From NCBI GenBank assembly GCA_001630475.1, contig KV419404.1:881612-945611 (forward strand): a DNA stretch of 64,000 nucleotides, written 5' to 3'. Made by a program: the position numbers and the translations under genes. Below the pieces are notes generated by a model, which saw only the letters and a program-made list of their open reading frames with translations, ran no database searches and was not told where the DNA came from. Within the stretch, counting starts at the first letter, position 1; every line of letters starts with the position of its first letter. Below are positions 35,164-44,898 of the stretch, in pieces. Source of the DNA: Sistotremastrum niveocremeum HHB9708 (Eukaryota > Basidiomycota > Agaricomycetes > Sistotremastrales > Sistotremastraceae).

Positions 35164-37287
35164 TTACGCCCTCGAACGCTGATCCGCCCTGAAGTCGTCT
35201 TGTACCTGCAATCTTTGAGTAGGAAAACTATGTTATCTGGAATTACTAACTTTCGCAAAGAAAGCGTCATCATGAATGACTCTGAAGCCGGTGAAGGCAA
35301 GAGACTTGGCAACGTCAAGGGTTATGTGGTGCGCTTTCACGGAACGGGCTGCTTCCGCAAACAAGACTGTATGGTTTCCTCCATTAGGCTGGGTAGGAAT
35401 AGCTAAGAGTGTTTGTTAACCTCACGATGAGGCACGAATGCGATGCAACTCACCATACATTGGGTGCAGCGATGGCACGTCTGGAGAGATGTCAGCGAAA
35501 TACTGGAAGCTATGTTGAACGCACCATAGGATACATTTCCCTGTAGGGGTTCAGACGGATGCTTTGGGCTTTGTATTATCAAGACTCACGAAATCTGTCG
35601 ATCCTCCGATCGCTCCTGCCGCATCGGTTAGAGATAGCCCATAATGACGGGACGCGGTGTCTCGGTAAGCCTCCGCTGGATGACGTTCGTTGAGTGCTCC
35701 AATTCCAAAGAAAGATATGATTTACCGAGAGACTTGTTTTGTCGAAGGTCAGCATAACCCATTGGCGATACTTTGAGCTTGACTCGACAGGCCGTCGCAG
35801 TGCCAGCAGCTCTATAGAGACAGTCAGGAAAATCGCGACTGCTGAAACTCAAGATCGCTAACTCTACGCAGTTCTTCACTCGTTCGAGAAGAGCTTTGGC
35901 CTCCGCAGCTGAAGGGGCTCTAGCAATCCATTGCATGGTAGCATAATCGGGTATAACTGACGCGCATAGTATGACTCAATAATAATACACACAGACGTCG
36001 TGACGAACGTACTATTTGCAGCCCAATTCTTGCCCTGGACAATACCGTGAACGCGGTGGTCAGGCTTGATCTGTTGACGTAATACTGATACTGCAGAATA
36101 TGCAAGAAACGCGGCATCTAGAGCATTTTGTCCTTCCCAGGGTGCTGCAGCTGCATGTGCACTGTAGGTAAACAGTGATCAGTCCAAATGATGAAGCTCA
36201 ACAATGATGAGCTGGCTGGTAAGATACTCACGTGTGTCCGAAGTATTCAACATCCAGCTTCTCTGTTGCCAAAGAAGGACCCGTTCCAGTAGAGCGTGAC
36301 TCTCCTGCGCCGGGATGACACCTGATTTATTCAGCTACACGAGATCATGGCCAATGTCAACCATTTCTCACATTACACAGGCGTCCATGTCTTCATAACC
36401 GCCCCGTTCAAGAAGAATCTTTTTTCCACCACCACCCTCTTCGGCTTGAATTTTGTCAGAAAGATCGCAGCTGAAAATTATGCATATATACCTGGAGTGC
36501 CGAGAAGCACAACTTTTCCAGATATGTTGTGCTTTTCGAGAACGGCTTTCAGAGCCAGCGCTACCGCGACTCCCGCGATGGCGATCAAATTATGGCCACA
36601 TGCGTGCCCGATGGCTGGAAGAGCTGGGACGCGCTGTAAGATCAATTTCTTCCCCAAATCAAGAAGCCTGTGTACCATCCATTTCAGAATTTACTCCCAT
36701 CACTCGGCCTCCGTGTCCATGAGAGAACTCTGCCCTCCAAGCAGTTTCTAAGCCAAGATAATGCCGGGCGACAGTGAAGCCGTGCGATTCCATGAAAGCA
36801 GTAAGATTGTCGTGAGCGTGGCTAAGTAGAGTCAGACGATGTAGACTTCGGAAACATCAAACATACTATTCTTCAAATTCCAACTCAGGATCATCTGTAT
36901 AAATAGGCAGAGCTTTAGGACTTTCAAATGCAAAAGGTACTCCAGTAGGAAGTCACCATTGATCTTGAGGCTCAATTCTCGCAGGGAGCTCGATAGCTCG
37001 TCTACTCGCTCGTTAGTGGTCGCTAAAGCATCATGGTCAAATTGATGAGTTGAAAGCTCAGAATAGGTTGGCGGATGCTCCAGAGGCTCAGATGTAGAAT
37101 CAGCATTTTGATCAGAGAGAGCAGCAGATTTCAGTTTGGACTGTGGGACCGTGCCTGACGACTGGATAGATCGGCTGGTCCTTTTGCCCCGTGCCTGGAA
37201 CAATGATGGCAATGAAAGATTGAGCAAATTCGAGAAACATCCAGGAACATCTTCGGCCGCGTCTCGGGATGAACGGTGATCAGTCAT
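35164..37287 (-). CDS. M20 family amidohydrolase, PM20D2-like (Xaa-Arg dipeptidase type)
   Basis: A multi-exon zinc peptidase-fold gene. Start ATG 37287 (MTDHRSSRDAAED...), with about 120 residues of unusual Ser/Thr-rich N-terminal extension before the domain. The domain begins DDPELEFEE and continues HAHDNLTAFMESHGFTVAR, then the metal-site segment IGHACGHNLIAIAGVAVALAL, VVLLGTP, HAAAAPWEGQNALDAAF, and a late FTGFRVIHDDAFFAK. GHACGHN and HAAAAPWEG are typical of the PM20D2/AbgB branch. The last intron gives a short tail ending VQDDFRADQRSRA at 35164. The activity is probably cleavage of a dipeptide or acyl-amino acid amide bond; the substrate is unknown. It overlaps in 3' UTR with the Ntr1-like gene and is divergent from PHF5A. 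Confidence 0.88.
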
Positions 37288-37354
37288 CTTGGCCGGGTTC
37301 AAGATTCCCGATCCTTTGTTTGGCGATGTTTACCAAAGCCTTCAACTTTCCGTC
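37288..37354. promoter_or_regulatory. Ultra-short divergent M20/PHF5A promoter
   Basis: Only 67 bases lie between the start codons of the two divergent genes. Either the 5' UTRs overlap or are nearly absent, or promoter elements lie inside the coding exons or first introns. Confidence 0.45.
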
Positions 37355-37942
37355 ATGTCCAAGCATCATCCCGGTGAGTGCGTATCAGTTTTTGTCGAAC
37401 AGGCAGCTTACTCTTCTACAGATCTTATCATGTGTCGACGCCAAGCTGGCATTGGTATGTACTTACATTGAATGGACCTCTTTTCGCATGCTGAATAAGC
37501 TCTAGCCATCGGTCGTTTGTGCGAAAAATGCGACGGAAAATGGTACGTTGGAGTTCTATCTGAGGAATCGGAAGTTCTAACAGATATTATAGCCCTGTCT
37601 GCGATTCTTATGTCAGGCCAGAAACGTTGGTGAGAATCTGTGATGAGTGTAATTTTGGAACGTATGGAGGACGATGTATCATATGTGGATCCCCTGGTGA
37701 GTACACAGTATCATATTTTATGAATTGGATTCGCTAACAAGTCATTCAGGTATATCTGACGCTTATTACTGTGCTGAATGCACTCGTTTGGAGAAGGATC
37801 GGGACGGTTGCCCGAAGATCGTGAATCTGGGAGCCAGTCGGACAGATCTGTTCTACGAACGTCGCAGACTAGGTATGTGCAATGCAAAAACTTCATGAAG
37901 TCATAACACTCATCCGTCTCTCCAGGATTCAAGAAAGGTTAA
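37355..37942 (+). CDS. RDS3: PHF5A/Rds3, SF3b zinc-finger subunit
   Basis: Six exons: 37355-37373, 37422-37454, 37506-37542, 37593-37696, 37750-37872 and 37926-37942. They splice in frame to 110 residues, the near-invariant length of this family. It begins [20 protein letters not shown], followed by CX2C pairs (CEKC, CPVC, CDEC, CIIC, CAEC) that build the three-zinc knot, and ends ERRRLGFKKG. It is an essential part of the U2 snRNP SF3b complex, sitting beside the branch-point adenosine pocket, and is a known target of splice-modulating natural products in other species. The whole protein is present and highly conserved. Confidence 0.97.
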
Positions 37943-38018
37943 TCTATGCTACATAGCTAGTAATATATGGCGGCGTCAGGTCCAGCGCTCGTCCGTCGCC
38001 CCTCCAAATCAATGACGT

Positions 38019-41000
38019 TCAGTCGTTGTACACCGGATATGGAACCAATGGTGGGCTGTTGGCGGAGTCTTCCAGATCTGTGAAATTCCTGCGGTCGATG
38101 AGCAATGACTCCAAAAGAGGTTGTGTTTCACTTACCGATACTGTGCCATATCGACCTAATGATACTTAGTGAATACAAGCGCGCGCTTCCTGTTACATCA
38201 CACTTACCAGTGATTTGAATACGATAGAGAAATGTGTGGCATTGTGGGTGTCAAGTGCCTCACAGTCTTCGCAAAGGTCTTTGGCACAGTATACACATCG
38301 GTGCCACAAACCACGTATAGGGTCCATACATCGATCACAAAGCGCGTTAGGATGATACAGCTCTTGCAAATATTCTGCGTTAGACTCGTCAGTGGTTCCA
38401 AACGAATTTCAAGAAGAGAAAATCAGACCAGTCGGATTATCAGCATTCTGAGTACCATCTTCCTTTGTACCAGCCGGAACGTAGTACCTAGCAACTCCCA
38501 TGAGCGACGCAATATTGTGAGATCAATGACACTAACACGCTAGGCAAGAACCCAAGGGGCGATTCAATTTGTTTATCTACAGGTCTGACAACCTTGAAGA
38601 AACTGTGCATGGGATTGTGTATCAGATATGATCGTGGTTCGCATGTTGAGCACTGATGATCGTCAGGAAGATCAACTAAGAAGACGCGATGACCAACCAG
38701 ATTATATGACTTATCCAAGGATGGACAAGTTGCACATTGATACCGTACTCCGACAATGTTCTATGACATTCTTTCAGTCTACTCAGAATCAATGCCAGTG
38801 ATTTACATACCCGTCTGCAGGAATCGCAAGGAATATTATGGTTGAGGGCATCAGTTGCGTCAGCGTTCCTACGGTTGCCGACCACCGTCCTGGCGTACAA
38901 TGAAGAGCCAGAATCCGAGCGTGGACCGGAGCTTCTGTTGTTTGACTGTACACTGGGCTCATCACGATCTTTCCATAGATATTTGGCTTCTCGACTCGCA
39001 GTCTTGACTTCTGTAGATTCCAGGGGTATCGGGATCTGATAAAATACATAAGCTCACATGAACAAAGATGAAAGGAAGAGGTTACTTTGATCATGATATG
39101 GGAGGAATCGTGGCCACCATCTGGTGATGTCAAGTTTCCTGGTAGACCCGCAGATTCGCAGTTCGCGCAGATATCGACAGAATCACAAATGGCACAATGG
39201 AATCTCGCGCCAATGATATCAAGCATGCAACTATAACAAACATTAGAAGACCAGACATATCAAAGCATCCTAAAATACGTACTGCGCACATTTCACACCA
39301 GGATGGAGCATGGCTATTGCATAGATTAGTATGTGGTTCCGCTAAAAAATCAATCGGGAACCTACAGGGCTCATCCGAGTCTTCGTGGAAGGTATGTACT
39401 TCTGGAACACTCTGCGATCTACGAGTTGGAGTCTCGCGAGGCGTCTTGTCCGCGATCTCCAGAAATGCATGCGAGGGATGGATCTCATGTACTTGGCTGT
39501 ACTATATGAGTGACGCGTCAAAGAACGGATGTACACAACGTACGCATAACAAGATCGGCAAAGAGTGATCTTGTCGCAAGAAGCACATCGGTATCTGATG
39601 GACACAAGTGCAGAGGAGCAAGTGGAACATTGCGTGGCATCATCTTGTTCTGCGAGACACGTCAACGACATAAATGACAGGGATCTCCACACATACCGAC
39701 ATCTTCCCATCCAGCACCGGTCCAATGCTGTTCACGGTATGCATGTCGCATAGCGCCCTTCTTACGGGGTGCCGTTCGTCGCCATGATTGCGAAGAGCCA
39801 CTATCGACAGACGCGGTAGAAGAAAAGGATGATGCAGAAGTCGCTTCAACAGCGTGAACCACTCCTACAGTCTGTATGCAGTCCGGACATAGCTCGTAAC
39901 CGCACTCAATTGGTGATTGTAGACTTGTCGTGGTTGGTGCTGGAGTACCTGGTATCCGAGGCAATGGTTTATTGTGAGGTGGTGCCCACAATGAATCACC
40001 AGCCTGGGATGACATAGCGGAATGATGTTGAGTTGTTGGAGGATAGGCATGCACGTCGGTGGCAGGAGCCTTCAATTTACCGTTACCGTTCATGTGAGTA
40101 TGAGGCTTCGTCTCACCACAAGTCGAGCAAACATAACGAAGGAAGTCGAGAGAATTGTTACACGAGGAGCAGTGGGTTAGGACTTCGTGAGGTGGGGCTG
40201 AGCTATCGGATAAGTTGACGAAGCGAAGGACTTCAGGGGGGATGTCGGGATGAATGCCGTGCAAGCGTGTAAGGGGGTCGGAATTATATGAGTTGGGAAT
40301 AGATCTACTTGAAGAAGGCACCGGATCTGACTGAGCGCGCTGGAAGGGTCGGCTCGTCGAAGGCTCATTTGGCCGATGGTCATGTGGAGCATGATATGAA
40401 CCGTGATCACTTTCGAGCAGTGAGAGATCCTCGGAACGCTCATCGTGAACCGAATTGATTGGGGCGCCTGAGGAGGAAGCCGTGTAGCTATAGTAATAGC
40501 GACCACTGGAATTCTGCTCTAAAGCGAGAGCACCTCTGATGGACGCAGCATCGTCAAGGTTCGCGGGGACCGCATCTTCAATCGAGGAGTCGTCGTGATA
40601 ATCTAAACTGGTTGGATGCGTTTCGACATCCTGCCGCCGAATCCACTCCCAGCCTCGCTCCGTTTGACCAAGAGATACGTCCATGTGGAATGGGGAAGTA
40701 GGCTTCCCCTGTTGCTCGAGATATCTCAGACGCTCAAAAACTGCAGAGGGATCCTCTGGGTAACGAGCTTCCGCTGAATAGACTGAAGAAGAGGCGGGAG
40801 AATCATGTCCATTGCCTAACTGTATATCGGGCTCAGACTCGGACAAGCTGATAGAATGGGGCGGATCTGGGCGATGTCGCGAAGACTCTGTGATTTGCAC
40901 CCGGCGTCCAAGAACAGTCTTGGATGTAGATGGTTTGGCGAAGGACGTAGAAGGTTGGTTGTATCCGGAGGTGGGGACGACCGGATGACCCCCGAAGTCT

Positions 41001-41573
41001 TTCGAGCTGACAGTAACAGCATCATCCTCGGGTGGTTCTGACGATTGGAATGAGTTGACCGAGTTGTCGTCAAAGTCCAACCCTTCATCACTGTGATTGC
41101 GGTTTCGATACTCTTCGATGCTGACGAGCGACGATGTATCGGAGAGGCTGGGACCATCATATTCGACCTGAACTAGCAGTCGGAGGCTGATTTTGCGGGA
41201 ACCAAAGCTTCTGCCAGAAAGAATGGAGGCAGCGGAAGAAATGGGAACATCATCTACGCCTCCTTGGAAATAATGTATGGCTTCGGTAAGGTCGCCGTCG
41301 GATGTGATTTCCATGACCTCGCCGTCATCGTCTTTGTATGACAGGCTGAAGGCAATAGCAGCAAGAGAGAAACATTGTTCGATCTGACAAAAGGTCAGGT
41401 AGTGATGCCAAAAGAGATGAGGTCAGCATGCCTTTGTGCGCAATAAGGGCAGAGTGCAGTTGCGAGCAGAGGCGAACTGGACTTTCTTTTGGGAACGGTC
41501 GAAGGTGCACTTTACGATCAATGGTCTGTCTGGCCGCACTGAGGATATGGAGGCGTACTCCATCGCAAGACTG
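38019..41573 (-). CDS. PB1 domain protein with about five ZZ zinc fingers (autophagy-receptor-like)
   Basis: Start ATG 41573 (MEYASISSVRPDRPLIVKCTF). A PB1 domain covers about residues 15-100 (KCTFDRSQKKVQFAS; then SYKDDDGEVMEITSDGDLTEAI, with the acidic OPCA-like pattern). A long disordered Ser/Pro/His-rich region follows. Cys/His clusters of ZZ type appear at about 40.1-39.9 kb (CSSC...CSTC...CGYELCPDC), 39.6 kb (CSTC...CASC...CRSC), 39.2 kb (CAICDSVDICANCESAGLPG), 38.8-38.6 kb, and 38.3 kb (CDRC...CVYCAKDLCEDCEALDTHNATH). The tail ends YPVYND at 38019. PB1 plus ZZ is the pattern of p62/Nbr1 selective-autophagy receptors. I see no clear FW or UBA domain, so that role is inference. The first intron appears to be GC-AG. 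The 3' end lies 76 bases from PHF5A. Confidence 0.82.
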
Positions 41574-41747
41574 ACATTCGTACCGACTCTCGCACTCGCA
41601 CTGCGGACACTAAGCCTCCATCGGCAATCTCCGAAACAGCCGCTCACACGCGCCGAGACATCGGATGTTCTGTCGCTCTCATACTTAGTAACTGCTTTCT
41701 GCTCTCCTCCTCTTCCACGCTCGCTCTTGTAGACCAAGACGTGCACA

Positions 41748-42353
41748 ATGTCCTCATCAGCACCCGCACACTCGTCCAGCCCATCGCCCATCGATACACC
41801 CAAGTCGATGCTCTTCTCGTCCGTAAAGCGATCCTTTTCCTTACCCCGCTTAACTTCAAATGCATCTGCTATGCCGCCTCCACGACGAGTAAGTGCCTCG
41901 TCATCAACGTCGACGGCTGCTGATACATACCCCCAGCGTCGTGTGCTATACTCAACCCCCGATGAACGACCAGTACTCTCAGTCCACCACAGACCAATGT
42001 CAGACGCGCCTCCCTCCATCTCCCAAATCGCCGTCGGCTTACATGTCAGCCGTACGCCTCATCTTCCCAAATCCCGCGCTATCCATCGACCAGGCTCCCA
42101 TCAACACACTGCATCCGTTCCCGTTGCCAAAATACCTCCACAACCCACCACACACGTCATTGCCAGTAGCAACTCGTCTGGCGTTTCTGCTCCATCAACC
42201 CCCGCCTCCTCCCTGAATATTCTTGGGAGAACTAAAAGGTCGTTTAGAGGGCCATTCTTTCCTAAAGCAAAGACCGCGAGTATCGCGTCCGATCGCCAAA
42301 GCTCGGGCTCATCGACTACTCACAAGGTCGTACGATTCACAGAACCGTCGTGA
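41748..42353 (+). CDS. Small Ser/Pro/Thr-rich protein of unknown function
   Basis: An intronless frame of 201 residues starting at ATG 41748 (MSSSAPAHSSSPSPIDTPKS). It is low-complexity and probably disordered, with short basic clusters (SSVKRSFSLPRL; GRTKRSFRGPFFPKAKT) that recall phosphorylation sites followed by basic patches. No known domain was recognised. Its start lies 174 bases from that of the divergent PB1/ZZ gene. Codon use and Arg/Ser content resemble neighbouring genes' disordered regions, so it is likely real, though a chance frame antisense to nothing cannot be excluded. Confidence 0.55.
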   Translation: MSSSAPAHSSSPSPIDTPKSMLFSSVKRSFSLPRLTSNASAMPPPRRVSASSSTSTAADTYPQRRVLYSTPDERPVLSVHHRPMSDAPPSISQIAVGLHVSRTPHLPKSRAIHRPGSHQHTASVPVAKIPPQPTTHVIASSNSSGVSAPSTPASSLNILGRTKRSFRGPFFPKAKTASIASDRQSSGSSTTHKVVRFTEPS

Positions 42354-42605
42354 CAATTCGCTACAGACGTTCGAACGTTCTGGGTCTCACTATTTATATA
42401 CCTTATTATTGCTCCTCACATCTTGTCTCCACATCTCATCCACTGTATCTCTTCCTGTAGCACTAATACTAATTGTTTTGCATGTTTCACGACAAGTTCG
42501 GCAAGTTTCGGCATATATTAGAGCGTCTAACTGAACCCTGGCTGCGAGTTGCGACACCTTTGGAGAACTTTTGAGTCACCGGTGATCCTCTCACTCTCGT
42601 GGCTT

Positions 42606-44448
42606 ATGTCTCCAGTTGAAACCCGCTATTATGACCTCGTAATTCCCACCTGAGTTTTATGTCTGGCGATTTCTAATCCGACGCGTAGCTCGAAGTATCT
42701 CCTGATGTTGGGGACACGGACCTAAAGAAGGCGTACCGTAAACAAGCCATCAAGGTTTGTCCAGTGGCAAAGCTCGAAACGACCTAAAAACCCAGATTTT
42801 CTTAGTACCATCCCGACAAGAACTCCAGCCCTGAGGCAGAAGAGAAGTTCAAGGACATCAGGTATGGACATTACACCCCTCTTCATCCGTGTGGCGACCT
42901 GACTGGAAGCACTTACTCAAAGTAAAGCGTACCAGGTCCTCTCCGACCCAGTGAGTTTGTTCTTTTTGTAGAATTCGAACGCCTTTTCAACGGAACCTAG
43001 AACCTCAGAGCAGTCTATGATAAGAATGGAGAATCGATGGTTGGCTTCATCCATCATGCATAAAATTTGCCCCTGAGATCCTCTAGGTCGACAAAGAAGG
43101 TGGAATTGGCATGGAGGATGCGGCCGGTTTCTTTGCAAATGTGTTTGGAGGAGAACGATTCATGGACTACGTATGACCTCATCAACCTCCTGAGCAGGCA
43201 TTTGATTCACAATTCTCGTATCCAGATTGGCGAAATATCCCTGATGAAAGAGATGACTTCGGTTGCAACAACCATGATGACAGACGAGGAAAAGGCGGAC
43301 ATTGAGAAGGAAATGAACGCAGGCTCTTCGAAGCATCCCTCACCTGCACCTACACCCACCATCACTGATCATGTCCGACCGCCGTCGCCCTCGGATACTG
43401 CACCGCATGCCGGTTCTTCTACACCTGGCGACGATACGTTGAAGCCAGGCACACACTCTGTGCGAGCGTCATCGCCGGCACGTTCTGGATCTCCCAAACC
43501 TTCTACAAAACGCAGTCGTCCTACTCCCGAGCAGAAGGCGAAATTGGAAGCTCTGGAGGTTGAGCGCAAGGAAGCCATGACGAAGCGGATTGAGATGCTC
43601 ACCGATAGACTGAAGGAGAGACTGAGGCCATTCGTCGATGCGACGGAGGAGGAGGAACAGAAAGTTTGGGAAGAGAAAATGAGACGAGAGGCAGAGGACT
43701 TGAAACTTGAAAGCTTTGGTGTCGAGGTACGCCCTATTTATCACGTTAATCAGGGTCATTGACAGCGAGTAGCTGCTTCATACTATTGGAAATGTCTACA
43801 TGATGAAAGGCTCGAGTTTCCTGAAGAGTCGGAAGTTCTTGGGAATGTCAGTTATTCTTTTTTCCTTGCCTGCTCCGGTGCTTAGCCTTGATGTAGACCA
43901 GGCTTCTGGTCCAGGCTCAAAGAAAAGGGCGCGGTGGCCAAAGATGCTTGGGGTGTCATTGGCAGTGCTATGAGTGTACAAGCGGTCATGAATGATCTCA
44001 CAAAGCTGCAAGAGAAAGGCGAAGTCCCGGAGGAAGAGCTTCGAGCGGTAGAGATGGATATTACTGGCAAGGTAAGTCGGGATTCTTGGATGGTAGACGA
44101 GTGCATTAAGTTCATCGTAAACAGATATTGCTTGCTTCTTGGAGAGGGACGCGTTTTGAGGTCGTCCAGGTCCTGAGGGAAGTCTGCGATCACGTTTTGA
44201 AAGACAAAGAGGCCAATGACCATCTTTTGATGGGCAGAGCAAGAGTACGCTTTTCACAATACAGCCTCGCAAAGGCAAAACACTCACAGAGAATTCTACA
44301 GGGCTTGCTTCTTGCAGGTGCCATATTCAAGGCAACCGTGCCAGATGAAACCGCGGAGGAAAGGCGTGAACTGGAGAGAATGGTCGCTGAAGCCGCGCTG
44401 CCTAAGAAGAAACCGAAAGCAAAACCTAGCCCGAAAGCCGTCGCTTGA
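42606..44448 (+). CDS. J-domain co-chaperone, Caj1/Djp1 type (DnaJ + DnaJ-X domain)
   Basis: Start ATG 42606 (MSPVETRYYDL); an intron then joins to LEVSPDVGDTDLKKAYRKQAIK, and another to YHPDKNSSPEAEEKFKDI. This is a complete J domain with the HPD motif that triggers Hsp70 ATP hydrolysis, followed by AYQVLSDP and a Gly-containing linker. The middle has a Pro/Ser-rich low-complexity segment. The C-terminal half (EAMTKRIEMLTDRLKERLRPF... DAWGVIGSAMSVQAV... ERRELERMVAEAALPKKKPKAKP) is the DnaJ-X domain of Caj1, Djp1 and relatives. The basic tail ends at 44448. About 9 short introns. In yeast these J proteins act in the cytosol or nucleus; Djp1 aids peroxisomal and mitochondrial import. The exact partner here is unknown. 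Confidence 0.9.
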
Positions 44449-44898
44449 TTTCACTTCTTCAGACAGGACATCGATATACAGATACAGGATATAGAATAGC
44501 GATTTCATAGGCATGTACTGGTACTTAGCGATTGGTCTGGCTCATAATCATTAATTGCCGATTATACGGTGCCTGGGATAATTATAACGGCTCATCGGGA
44601 AAAAGCGAGCACCGTCGTGCCCTGAATGCTTCACACTCTCCTCTGATACTTGGAAAACAGTTGATTTTTTCTCTCTTCTATTGCTTTGCGACATCAGCGA
44701 GCCTGCACAGGAGCTAGCAATAAATCAGAAAGATCTGCGAGACGCGTGACTGGCTGTTGCCAGATTCGGTTGTCACTGCTGTCACCATCGTCCAGCTTAC
44801 CGACATCCTGACGGTCAGAGTTGAAACAATCCGTAGGCGTTGATCGCCTTCGAGTTGAGGAGTCCGGGGTTTCTTATATTTTTTGGCTCTGGCAGAAA
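44449..44898. other. Intergenic region upstream of the Rho GEF
   Basis: 450 bases between tandem genes, AT-rich just after the J-protein stop. No gene, RNA or repeat was recognised. It should hold the Rho GEF promoter. Confidence 0.45.
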
